Positions 1 through 6,983 of a stretch of DNA of 22,036 bases are shown here, in pieces. The DNA lies in the NCBI GenBank assembly GCA_902782955.1, contig CACZPD010000176.1:1-22036 (forward strand), written 5' to 3'. Both the position numbers and the translations under genes were made by a program. Numbering within the stretch: position 1 is the first letter of the stretch; each line of letters begins with the position of its first letter. The notes under the pieces were generated by a model that saw only the letters and a program-made list of their open reading frames with translations, did no database searches and was not told the DNA's origin. This stretch comes from an uncultured Erysipelotrichaceae bacterium. Its GTDB lineage: Bacteria; Bacillota_I; Bacilli_A; Erysipelotrichales; Erysipelotrichaceae.

Positions 1-587
1 GCACCTGCGCGCAGGCGTGAGAATCCTTTGGTCAGGGCGCCGACATTGCGGGAAATGGACATGTTGTTGTCATTGAAAATGATGATCATGTTGCGCTTTT
101 CCGAGCCGATCTGGTTCAGGGCTTCAAGCGCCATCCCGCTGCTCAGCGCACCGTCCCCGATCACGGGCACAACATAATAATCCGCATGACTGAGGTCACG
201 TGCGATCGCCATGCCCAGGGCCGCGCTCAGACTGGTGGAACTGTGTCCGGCCTCCCATACATCATGAATGCTTTCAGAGCGCTTCTGAAAACCGCTGAGA
301 CCTTTGTACTGCCGCAGCTGCGGGAAGCGGGATGCCCTTCCGGTCAGGATCTTGTGCGTATAACTCTGGTGTCCCACATCAAAGAATATCTTGTCCGTCG
401 GTGAATCAAAAACATAATGCAGCGCGATCGTCAGCTCCACTACACCGAGATTGCTGGCAAGATGACCGCCGGTCTTCGAAATATTGCTGATGAGGAAAGA
501 GCGGATCTCCCCTGCCAGCTGTTCAAGTTCCTTAACCGTCATCTTCTTTAAAAATTCAGGGTTCTGAATATTGTTCAGATTTGTCAT
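1..587 (-). CDS. dxs: 1-deoxy-D-xylulose-5-phosphate synthase, N-terminal part (cut by window edge)
   Basis: Condenses pyruvate and glyceraldehyde 3-phosphate to DXP, the first step of the non-mevalonate isoprenoid pathway. It needs thiamine diphosphate (ThDP) and acts in the cytoplasm. About 195 N-terminal residues are visible, starting [16 protein letters not shown]. Family hallmarks are [10 protein letters not shown] (the substrate-binding His), [26 protein letters not shown] and the ThDP/Mg motif [15 protein letters not shown] followed by NDNNMSIS. The ATG lies 5 bases after the ispA stop, so the two genes are almost certainly cotranscribed, and the ribosome binding site must lie in the end of ispA. 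The C-terminal two thirds is outside the window, so nothing can be said about integrity beyond it. Confidence 0.95.
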   Translation of the reverse strand, partial: MTNLNNIQNPEFLKKMTVKELEQLAGEIRSFLISNISKTGGHLASNLGVVELTIALHYVFDSPTDKIFFDVGHQSYTHKILTGRASRFPQLRQYKGLSGFQKRSESIHDVWEAGHSSTSLSAALGMAIARDLSHADYYVVPVIGDGALSSGMALEALNQIGSEKRNMIIIFNDNNMSISRNVGALTKGFSRLRAG

Positions 588-592
588 AAAAC

Positions 593-1426
593 CTACTTTC
601 TTCGTGTCTGGACCTGATCGATCAGCGCCAGAACTTCCTCCTCATCGAACCCCTTGAATGAACGGATCGCTTCTTTCCCCAAATCATACAATTCGTTCAT
701 TTTCGCAACAGCGTTGTCCTCCCCTAATAGAACAACACTGGTTGATTTATGATTGCGGGAATCGGAATTGCTCTTTCCGAATTCCTCCGCACTCAGCTGA
801 GTATCCAGGACATCATCCTGGATCTGAAATGCAAGTCCGATCATAAAGCCGATCTCGTTCCATTTCGCGACTTCTTCATCACTTCTTTCTGCCAGCACAG
901 CCGGTATCATCAGCGGCGCGCTGAGCAGACATCCTGTTTTATAGCGGTGGATGGTTTTAACTTCCTCCCACGTATGTTCCTTTTCTTCGATATCCAGGCA
1001 CTGGCCGTATACCATGCCGTCGGCACCTGCCATATCCGCAAGGATGCGGATACATTTAACGACAGATTCTGCTTTCGCACCGCTCCGGGCTGCCGTTGTG
1101 AATGCGTAGGTCAGAAGTCCGTCACCCGCCAGGATCGCGGTAGCTTCGTCAAATTTTTTATGATTTGTAGGCTGACCCCGGCGCAGGTCATCGTTGTCCA
1201 TTGCCGGCAGGTCGTCATGGATCAGCGAATAGGTATGGATCATCTCAAGAGCTTCCGCAAACGGATCCAGTACTTCATCAGAAAGACCGTATCCGTGTCC
1301 GACTGCGTAAAGCAGGTTAGGCCGGATCCGTTTTCCCCCGATCATGAGCGAGTATTCCATCGCATCATGCACACGGCTGGGTGTCAGCCTGTCCATCTCC
1401 TGTTTCAGGCAATCGTCAATCCGCAT
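593..1426 (-). CDS. ispA: Geranyl/farnesyl diphosphate synthase (IspA type)
   Basis: Builds farnesyl diphosphate from DMAPP and IPP by head-to-tail condensation, feeding undecaprenyl and quinone-type lipids. It is 277 residues from the ATG at 1426. GGKRIRP is near the N-terminus. The first Asp-rich motif is DDLPAMD (about 71-77) in the context [21 protein letters not shown], and the second is QIQDDVLD (Asp 204, 205 and 208). Tyr five residues before the first motif is the usual chain-length residue of FPP synthases. A GTG nine bases upstream (1435) is in frame; I prefer the ATG because GGCGGTGG sits at a good ribosome-binding distance. It overlaps the end of xseB and is followed immediately by dxs, the standard Firmicutes order. 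Confidence 0.94.
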   Translation of the reverse strand: MRIDDCLKQEMDRLTPSRVHDAMEYSLMIGGKRIRPNLLYAVGHGYGLSDEVLDPFAEALEMIHTYSLIHDDLPAMDNDDLRRGQPTNHKKFDEATAILAGDGLLTYAFTTAARSGAKAESVVKCIRILADMAGADGMVYGQCLDIEEKEHTWEEVKTIHRYKTGCLLSAPLMIPAVLAERSDEEVAKWNEIGFMIGLAFQIQDDVLDTQLSAEEFGKSNSDSRNHKSTSVVLLGEDNAVAKMNELYDLGKEAIRSFKGFDEEEVLALIDQVQTRRK

Positions 1427-1628
1427 CTGAACCACCGCCGTTCTGTTTTATAATCTCATCGATCCTGTCCTGGAATTCATGCAGACGGGCATCGCATTCC
1501 TTTACGAGAAGAAGGCCTTCTTCAAACAGCTTAATCGTTTCATCCAGTGTCTTTTCATTCTTTTCGAGATCAGCCACGATTTCTTCGAGCCGTCCCATGG
1601 ACTGTTCAAATGTTTTCTTTTCCGGCAT
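1416..1628 (-). CDS. xseB: Exodeoxyribonuclease VII small subunit
   Basis: Small helical subunit of exonuclease VII, which degrades single-stranded DNA from both ends and associates with XseA in several copies. It is 70 residues, the usual family length. It carries the typical heptad-like pattern: FEQSMGRLEEIVADLE, then LDETIKLFEEG and a Cys-containing ECDARLHEFQ helix. The C-terminus is a short Gly/Asp tail. The start at 1628 lies inside the end of xseA (23-base overlap) and its end overlaps ispA, so it is translationally linked on both sides. Confidence 0.94.
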   Translation of the reverse strand: MPEKKTFEQSMGRLEEIVADLEKNEKTLDETIKLFEEGLLLVKECDARLHEFQDRIDEIIKQNGGGSDAD

Positions 1629-2955
1629 GGTCTTCTTCCTCCTTTTTTGTGATCCTCGCTTCTGCTGTCCCTCTGGCGAACCGGATCCGGATATCGTCCC
1701 CGATACTGACCTCGTTCACATCACGGACAGGCTGTCCTTCATATTCAACAAGGGTATATCCCCTCTCCAGGATCTTCAATGGTGAGTATGCGTCAAGCAG
1801 CGCGCATTCCCTGGCAAGATCCTGTTTGATCTTCTGCAGAAAAATCGTACTTCCGTGCCTGAGTGTTTCCTCATGACGCACTACGCGGATCCTCTCTGCC
1901 TGCGAACGGCTAAGCGCTGCGCTGCGCATCCTGTTTTCGCAGTTTCTGATCTCATCTTTCAGTACAGCGGATTTCCGCTGTACGCTGTTTGTAAACAAGG
2001 CGGACAGGCGTTCAAACGCTGTCTGTTTCTGATGCACGATATACTGGGCAGATGTCAGTTTTTCATATATGCGGTCCAGCTGCATTGCGGATTCCCGCAT
2101 CCGGGATTCCATTACCCTCTGCATCCTGTCCCTGCAGGCAGATATCTGATCGCTGACTTCACGGATATCCGGAGTCGCTGCCTCAACTGCGCCTGTAGGC
2201 GTATTGGCACGTACATCTGCCGTATAATCGGCGAGTGTGAAGTCTATCTCATGTCCGATCCCTGTTACGACCGGCGTATGTATTGCATATATAAACCGGG
2301 CAAGTGCTTCATCGTTGAAACACCACAGATCCTCAAGCGAACCGCCTCCCCTGACCAGCAGGATCACATCATGGCCGCCGCAGTCAGCTGCCGAAAGACT
2401 GGCAATGATCTTGACAGCTGCGTCCGCTCCCTGTACGGGACAGGGATATTCATGGATCACAGCCGCCGGCCAGCGGTTCCTGAACGTGATAAGGACATCC
2501 TCCCGGGCAGCGGTATTGTTCCCGGTGACAAGGGCAATATCCATCGGATAAGCCGGCAGTTTTTTCTTATGTTCCGGGGCAAACAGTCCTTCAGCGGAAA
2601 GCTTTTTCTTCAGTTCCTCCAGCTTCAGGTATAATTCCCCGATACCGCTCGGCTTCATATCCGAGACGATCATCTGGACTCTGCCTTCTGCCGCATAGAC
2701 ACTGACATCGCCCTTCAGGACGACCTTGTCCCCGTTGTTCACCGGAAAATTCAGTTTCTGATTTGCCCCGGCAAACATTACGCACGGAAGCGATGAACGG
2801 CTGTCTTTTAACGAAAAATACCAATGACCGCTGAATGGTTTCCGCAGGTTTGAGATCTCACCTTCGATCATCACCCCATGCAGAACCGGGTCATTGTCCA
2901 TTACCTGTTTCAGATAGTTCACCAGGGTGCTGACCGGAACAATTCTTCTTGTCAT
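1606..2955 (-). CDS. xseA: Exodeoxyribonuclease VII large subunit
   Basis: Catalytic subunit of exonuclease VII, which processes single-stranded DNA to oligonucleotides during repair. It is 449 residues, normal for the family. An N-terminal OB-fold (about 5-105) holds EGEISNLRKPFSGHWYFSLK. The catalytic domain follows, with LVTGNNTAAREDV, LVRGGGSLEDLWCFNDE (about 200-216), GIGHEIDFTLADY and DVRANTPTGAVEAATP. A long charged helical region (about 265-400) is the XseB-binding coiled coil, and a small C-terminal strand domain starts near LERGYTLVEYEG. Its ATG overlaps the nusB stop in an ATGA tetranucleotide (2952-2955), indicating coupled translation. Confidence 0.96.
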   Translation of the reverse strand: MTRRIVPVSTLVNYLKQVMDNDPVLHGVMIEGEISNLRKPFSGHWYFSLKDSRSSLPCVMFAGANQKLNFPVNNGDKVVLKGDVSVYAAEGRVQMIVSDMKPSGIGELYLKLEELKKKLSAEGLFAPEHKKKLPAYPMDIALVTGNNTAAREDVLITFRNRWPAAVIHEYPCPVQGADAAVKIIASLSAADCGGHDVILLVRGGGSLEDLWCFNDEALARFIYAIHTPVVTGIGHEIDFTLADYTADVRANTPTGAVEAATPDIREVSDQISACRDRMQRVMESRMRESAMQLDRIYEKLTSAQYIVHQKQTAFERLSALFTNSVQRKSAVLKDEIRNCENRMRSAALSRSQAERIRVVRHEETLRHGSTIFLQKIKQDLARECALLDAYSPLKILERGYTLVEYEGQPVRDVNEVSIGDDIRIRFARGTAEARITKKEEEDHAGKENI

Positions 2956-3332
2956 ATTACATCCAGAACCCGATTGATCAGTTTGTAGGTATCCTCATCA
3001 CAGTATGCTTTAGCCATCTCCACAGCTTCATCAATAATGACTGCCGCGCTGATCTCCTTCAGATCAAATTCTGAACAGCCGTTGAGCAGTATTGCTTTTT
3101 CAATATAACCAAGCCTGTCAAATGTCCAGTTATCCAGGACACGGTCGATATATCCGGCAAATTCATCTTTCTTGGCAACTGCATTTTTTACTACACGGAC
3201 AAAGTAGCTGTCGATATCCGCGATATTTTCTGTTTCAAAAGCATCCAGGAGAAGTTCTTCCACATCGCGTTCCACCAGCAGATACTGATATGTTGCCGTC
3301 ATGGCTTTTGTTCTTGCGTTATGTCGTTTCAT
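2952..3332 (-). CDS. nusB: Transcription antitermination factor NusB
   Basis: RNA-binding factor that acts with S10/NusE in rRNA antitermination. It is 126 residues. The basic N-terminal helix (MKRHNARTKAMTATYQYLL) is the RNA-binding Arg-rich segment. The C-terminus shows the family pattern IDEAVEMAKAYCDEDTYKLINRVLDVI-like, with the Asp/Glu and Asn positions expected. It is the first gene of the five-gene operon nusB-xseA-xseB-ispA-dxs. No Shine-Dalgarno sequence precedes the ATG, and a predicted -10 box ends only 6 bases upstream, so the mRNA may be leaderless. The inner Met11 is less likely because it would remove the Arg-rich helix. Confidence 0.93.
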   Translation of the reverse strand: MKRHNARTKAMTATYQYLLVERDVEELLLDAFETENIADIDSYFVRVVKNAVAKKDEFAGYIDRVLDNWTFDRLGYIEKAILLNGCSEFDLKEISAAVIIDEAVEMAKAYCDEDTYKLINRVLDVI

Positions 3333-3338
3333 GCCAAT

Positions 3339-3347
3339 ATTCTATCA
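3339..3347 (-). promoter_or_regulatory. Predicted extended -10 promoter of the nusB operon
   Basis: The minus strand reads TGATAGAAT, an extended -10 element (TGn plus TAGAAT). The ATG of nusB begins 6 bases after TAGAAT, so transcription would start at or within a few bases of the start codon. No convincing -35 is visible; TGTGCA lies about 16 bases upstream. Predicted by eye. Confidence 0.5.
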
Positions 3348-3412
3348 TAGTTCTCTGTTTTGCACACTCGGGAAATACCCTTCAAAAGAATGCATAAACG
3401 GTCCCGCCGCGG

Positions 3413-3418
3413 TATAAT
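3413..3418 (+). promoter_or_regulatory. Predicted -10 box of the DUF5662 gene, leaderless arrangement
   Basis: A perfect TATAAT lies 6 bases before the ATG at 3425, and no Shine-Dalgarno sequence lies between. The -35 is weak. This mirrors the nusB promoter on the other strand, 92 bases between start codons. Confidence 0.5.
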
Positions 3419-3424
3419 TCAGTT

Positions 3425-3988
3425 ATGAATGAAAACCTCCCTTACCATACCCGTCTGATACGTCATCTGGAAACTGTCCGTGAGCACAGGAACCTTGTGA
3501 GGCGGAACTGTTTTGCGTGCGGTCTGTACAGTCAGGGGCTGAAACATGACCTGTCCAAATACAGTCCGAGTGAGTTCCTCGTCAGCGTCCGTTTTTTCCA
3601 GGGCTACCGTTCCCCGTATATGAAAGAAAAGGAACTGTACGGATTTTCCGAAGGCTGGCTGCATCACAAGGGACGCAACCCGCATCACTGGGAATACTGG
3701 TATGACATGATAGACGGAAAATGGCAGCCGATCCGCATGCCCTACCGGTATATCGTGGAGATGGTCTGCGACCGGGTAGCCGCGTGCCGTGTTTATCTGA
3801 AGGACAAATACACGAGTGCCAGCGCGCTGGAATACTACCTGTCCCGCAATGACAAGCTGTACATGCATCCCGATACCAGGGATGAACTGGAATACATCCT
3901 TACGGAAATCAGGGATCACGGTGAGGAAGAAGTGTTCCGCCGCATCCGTGAATCACTGAAAAACAAAGAAGATCATCTTCCGAGATGA
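3425..3988 (+). CDS. DUF5662 family protein (unknown function, HD-like metal residues)
   Basis: A 187-residue soluble protein that I recognise as DUF5662, a family of unknown function common in gut Firmicutes. Landmarks are GLKHDLSKYSPSEF (about 38-51), WLHHKGRNPHHWEYW (about 79-92), CDRVAACRVYLKDKYT (about 115-130) and a C-terminal helix. Histidines 21, 41, 80/81 and 87/88 with Asp42 and Asp116 give an H...HD...H...D arrangement like that of HD-domain metal phosphohydrolases; this functional reading is inference. It is divergent from nusB and convergent with the MATE gene. The stop codon lies inside the shared terminator stem, and the gene appears monocistronic. Confidence 0.8.
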   Translation: MNENLPYHTRLIRHLETVREHRNLVRRNCFACGLYSQGLKHDLSKYSPSEFLVSVRFFQGYRSPYMKEKELYGFSEGWLHHKGRNPHHWEYWYDMIDGKWQPIRMPYRYIVEMVCDRVAACRVYLKDKYTSASALEYYLSRNDKLYMHPDTRDELEYILTEIRDHGEEEVFRRIRESLKNKEDHLPR

Positions 3989-3994
3989 TCTTCT
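3967..3994. terminator. Bidirectional terminator between the DUF5662 and MATE genes
   Basis: A perfect 12-base inverted repeat (AGAAGATCATCT / AGATGATCTTCT) encloses the tetraloop TCCG. On the minus strand it is followed by a T-rich run (3957-3966), so it suits the MATE gene best; on the plus strand the tail is GTTTATT. The plus-strand stop codon (3986-3988) lies inside the stem. Confidence 0.85.
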
Positions 3995-3999
3995 GTTTA

Positions 4000-5361
4000 T
4001 TATGCGGATACCCGGGATTTCCAGGCCCCGGAGAACAGATAAACGCTTCCGATAAAGAACGGGACCAGTCCGGAAAGCGCATTACCGTACCAGAATCCCC
4101 GGATGCCCCAGTTAAAGACTACACCGAGAAGGAGAGCCAGGCCGATCCGGCAAACGATGCCGTCAAGCAGCGCGACTGCCAGATTCAGTTTTGAATTGCC
4201 GGATCCGTTGATCAGGGCAAAGTTGGCCGGCCGCAGCGTTGCTCCGGTATACTGCACCATGGCAACAGGAATATATGTCAGCGCCATCTTCAGCACTTCG
4301 GCATCACTGGAGAAAAGACCGAACAGCCATTCCGGTTTGAACAGCGTGATAACTGCCATGACCGATGCCGGAATAAAGACGATCCAAAGGGCATGGAAAA
4401 CGACTTTCGGAACACGGTCGATCTTCCTGGCACCGAGCGCCTGCGCGATCATGGCACCGCCGGCACTGGATATCGACTGGGAAACGATGGAAATCATCGA
4501 TTCCAGTTTTCTCGCCACCCCGGTCACCGCAACAGCTGTCGTGCCGTATGTATTGATATAGGAATTGACAAACAGCATGGAAAATGTGATCGCGGCAGAC
4601 TGGATGACCATGGGAATACCCAGGGAAAGCAGCGGCTGGATGACAGAGGGATAAATGCGGAAATGCTCCGGTTTGAAATCAAAGGAAAACTGTTCGCGGT
4701 TCTTATACAGCAGCCGTATGGCAAACAGGAAACTGACAGCCTGGCCGATCACTGTCGCAAGGGCAGCACCGAACGGTCCCATACGGAAAACCGCCACGAA
4801 CAGCAGGTCCAGGATGACATTGATCACCGACGCGATGGCGATAAACAGAAACGGATGTCTGGAATCACCCATCCCCCTGAGAATGGCGGAGACCAGGTTG
4901 TATCCATAGATGAAAATAACGCCGTATACGCATGTCACGCAGTACTGGCGGGTCATCTCCCAGATCTCCTGCGGCGTATTCAGCCAGTTGATAATGCCTT
5001 TGTATGTGATCAGGAAAATGATCATGACCGCGACAGCGGCACCAAACAGAAGTGTAAACAGGGTCCCGATCATTTCCCCTACCTTGTCGCGTCTGTTCTC
5101 CCCGACATAACGGGAGATCAGGATCTGTCCGGCATTGGAGAACCCCATTGCCACAAACGTTATGAGCATCAGTACTTCACCGCCGATGGATACGGCAGAA
5201 AGACCGCCCGTACCGACGAATTTACCGACAACGATCATATCGACCATGTTGTAGACCGTCTGCAGAAGACCTGAAAGGAACAGAGGCATGGCAAAAGTGA
5301 TCAGCGTTTTCGGAACACTTCCTGTGGTCAGATCACGTATCAGTTCTTTCTTTTCACTCAT
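4000..5361 (-). CDS. MATE family multidrug/cation efflux transporter
   Basis: Inner-membrane antiporter of the MATE (DinF/NorM-like) family, which exports drugs or metabolites using a Na+ or H+ gradient. It is 453 residues with about twelve hydrophobic segments in two six-helix halves. The N-terminal signature is PKTLITFAMPLFLSGLLQTVYNMVDM followed by GGLSAVSIGG and GFSNAGQILISRYVG; the second half repeats the pattern near SLGIPMVIQSAAITFSM and SISSAGGAMIAQALGA. LRGMGDSRHPF and INGSGNSKLN are the paired loop motifs after helices 5 and 11. The substrate cannot be told. The start at 5361 is preceded by GAAAGAG and a TATAAT promoter. It is divergent from the EIIB-ROK gene. Confidence 0.92.
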   Translation of the reverse strand: MSEKKELIRDLTTGSVPKTLITFAMPLFLSGLLQTVYNMVDMIVVGKFVGTGGLSAVSIGGEVLMLITFVAMGFSNAGQILISRYVGENRRDKVGEMIGTLFTLLFGAAVAVMIIFLITYKGIINWLNTPQEIWEMTRQYCVTCVYGVIFIYGYNLVSAILRGMGDSRHPFLFIAIASVINVILDLLFVAVFRMGPFGAALATVIGQAVSFLFAIRLLYKNREQFSFDFKPEHFRIYPSVIQPLLSLGIPMVIQSAAITFSMLFVNSYINTYGTTAVAVTGVARKLESMISIVSQSISSAGGAMIAQALGARKIDRVPKVVFHALWIVFIPASVMAVITLFKPEWLFGLFSSDAEVLKMALTYIPVAMVQYTGATLRPANFALINGSGNSKLNLAVALLDGIVCRIGLALLLGVVFNWGIRGFWYGNALSGLVPFFIGSVYLFSGAWKSRVSA

Positions 5362-5385
5362 AGTTTTTACTCTTTCATTATTGAA

Positions 5386-5394
5386 ATTATATCA
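5386..5394 (-). promoter_or_regulatory. Predicted extended -10 promoter of the MATE gene
   Basis: The minus strand reads TGATATAAT, a perfect -10 with the TGn extension, about 24 bases before the ATG at 5361. The -35 region is weak and coincides with the palindrome ACATGCATGT at 5403-5412. Confidence 0.6.
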
Positions 5395-5402
5395 GAAATC
5401 CG

Positions 5403-5412
5403 ACATGCATGT
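5403..5412. repeat. Palindrome ACATGCATGT between divergent promoters
   Basis: A perfect 10-base palindrome lies in the 118-base gap between the MATE and EIIB-ROK genes, in the spacer/-35 zone of the MATE promoter. That placement would suit an operator, but its short length means chance is possible. No regulator is identified. Confidence 0.3.
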
Positions 5413-5453
5413 ATTCGGCAACTTCAACGTAACGGAGAATACCCTTGAATATA

Positions 5454-5462
5454 TGATAGAAT
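5454..5462 (+). promoter_or_regulatory. Predicted extended -10 promoter of the EIIB-ROK gene
   Basis: The element TGATAGAAT is identical to the one at nusB. It is followed by the ribosome binding site AGGAGG (5469-5474) and the ATG at 5480, so the leader would be about 11-16 bases. No clear -35 is seen. Confidence 0.5.
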
Positions 5463-5479
5463 AATAACAGGAGGCGCAT

Positions 5480-6910
5480 ATGGGAACGATAGCTCAAGAC
5501 TTCCGCAGAACCATTAAGGCAGGCAGTATGGGTGAATATGTTGTCAGGGAAGACAAAAACGGAAACATCCATCTGATCACGGACAACGCCGAAGGACAGA
5601 TCTCCTTTTATCCGCAGGATATCGTGGAACTTGCCATCATCACTGCCAAGGACCAGGAGAATGTTTTCTACCTGCATTTTCGTCTGGATGACCTTGATCA
5701 CGCCCTTTCGCTTTTTGCGGAAATGCGGCAGACACTGCTCAGTCTGAAAAAGAAGAAAAGAATCCATGTGCTCCTGACGTGCACAAGCGCCCTGACATCC
5801 AGCTATTTCGCGTCCGAGCTCAACACCGCGGCCGAAACGCTCCGTCTGGATTATGAATTTACAGCAATTTCGTTTGACCGGATCTATGAAAAAGGCTTCG
5901 ACTATGATGTGATCCTTCTCGCGCCGCAGGTCCACTTTCAGTATGACCGTCTGAAACAGATCTTCCGCGATACGATCGTCATGAAGATACCTACAGGCGT
6001 CTTCGCGACTTATCAGACCGGCAAGATGCTCAGAATGGTGCAGGATGCTGTCCTGCCCGCTGACAGGATCGATGAAGAGCAGAAAAAAGCAGATCCTCGC
6101 AAACCGTTCCTGAATTCCTACAGGATCCTGACCATCGGGGTCGTCAACCATAACGGACGCTGCCGTATCGGCTACAGGATCTATGTAAACGGTATGCGTG
6201 ACCTTGATGGCGAAGTACTGAAACAGTCCTTTTCGCTGCAGGATCTTTACGATGTCATCGAATACGTTTTATCCCTCGGTGAAGAACTGGATGCAATCTC
6301 GATCGCCATGCCCGGCGTCACATATCACGGGCGGCTGTACCATCCTTCCATCGGCATGTGGGGCCAGTTCATTTCCATGGATATCGAGGAAAGATTCAAC
6401 CATATTCCCACCATCCTCATCAATGATGTCAACGCCATGGCGCTCGGCTACTATGCCCTCAACGACACATCAGATGATATGGTCTTCTATTTCCAGCCTG
6501 ACGGAACTGCCGGTGCAGGCGCCGGTGTGATCATCGACGGGAAACTGAGGATGGGCAAGATGCACGGTGCCGGGGAGATCTTCTGCATCGTCCGCGAAGC
6601 CGTCCGGGATTTCGACCGGAAGCCTTTCACACCGGAAGGCGTTCTGGAACTTGTGACAACAGGCCTTCTTGCCTATATCTCTACGATCGCCCCGAAAAAG
6701 ATCGTCCTCTACAGCAAACTGACGCCGAATCCGCAGGAGATCCATGACGCGCTGCGGGCAAAGATATCCGATCAGTATATACCGGAAATCGTACACACCC
6801 CCGGTGTCAAGCGTTATATTCTCCCGGGAGCAATGGTCCACTGCCTGGAAGTACTTGAAAACTACAGGGTCAGCAGCGACTGGAGCGCTTACGAGAAGAA
6901 AAAGAAATAG
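5480..6910 (+). CDS. Fusion of a PTS EIIB (lactose/cellobiose)-like domain with a ROK-type sugar kinase-like domain
   Basis: A 476-residue cytoplasmic protein. Residues 1-90 are an unassigned module. Residues 93-185 resemble a PTS EIIB of the lactose/cellobiose type: a beta strand RIHVLLTC ending in Cys101 (the phospho-Cys position) with TSALTSS after it, then DYDVILLAPQVHFQYDRLK. Residues 215-460 resemble a ROK domain: ISIAMPGVTYHGRLYH, INDVNAMALGYY (Asp316 at the catalytic-base position), and the phosphate loop/signature region DGTAGAGAG...HGAGEI (341-366). The ROK zinc motif CxCGxxGC is missing and there is no helix-turn-helix, so a DNA-binding repressor is unlikely. I infer a sugar- or phosphorylation-responsive kinase or sensor. 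It stands alone between a promoter and a terminator. Confidence 0.75.
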   Translation: MGTIAQDFRRTIKAGSMGEYVVREDKNGNIHLITDNAEGQISFYPQDIVELAIITAKDQENVFYLHFRLDDLDHALSLFAEMRQTLLSLKKKKRIHVLLTCTSALTSSYFASELNTAAETLRLDYEFTAISFDRIYEKGFDYDVILLAPQVHFQYDRLKQIFRDTIVMKIPTGVFATYQTGKMLRMVQDAVLPADRIDEEQKKADPRKPFLNSYRILTIGVVNHNGRCRIGYRIYVNGMRDLDGEVLKQSFSLQDLYDVIEYVLSLGEELDAISIAMPGVTYHGRLYHPSIGMWGQFISMDIEERFNHIPTILINDVNAMALGYYALNDTSDDMVFYFQPDGTAGAGAGVIIDGKLRMGKMHGAGEIFCIVREAVRDFDRKPFTPEGVLELVTTGLLAYISTIAPKKIVLYSKLTPNPQEIHDALRAKISDQYIPEIVHTPGVKRYILPGAMVHCLEVLENYRVSSDWSAYEKKKK

Positions 6911-6920
6911 ATAAAATAAC

Positions 6921-6953
6921 AGACAGCCCTGTGTTCATACAAGGCTGTCTTTT
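6921..6953 (+). terminator. Terminator of the EIIB-ROK gene
   Basis: AGACAGCC and GGCTGTCT form an 8-base stem, extended inward by TGT/ACA after a mismatch, and are followed by TTTT. It begins 10 bases after the stop. On the minus strand the same hairpin lies downstream of the yfeW-like gene, but its T-run there is poor. Confidence 0.8.
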
Positions 6954-6983
6954 CTGATGCATTCACAAAGCAGATAGAAGGCG

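Noticed and set aside
4393..5274. Long open frame of 293 codons on the plus strand opposite the MATE gene
   Set aside because: It is fully antisense to a clear membrane transporter, has no ribosome binding site, and its His/Asp/Arg-rich composition is typical of a reverse-frame shadow.
5480..6910. ROK-family transcriptional repressor
   Set aside because: There is no N-terminal helix-turn-helix; the N-terminus instead has an unknown module and an EIIB-like domain, and the zinc motif is absent.
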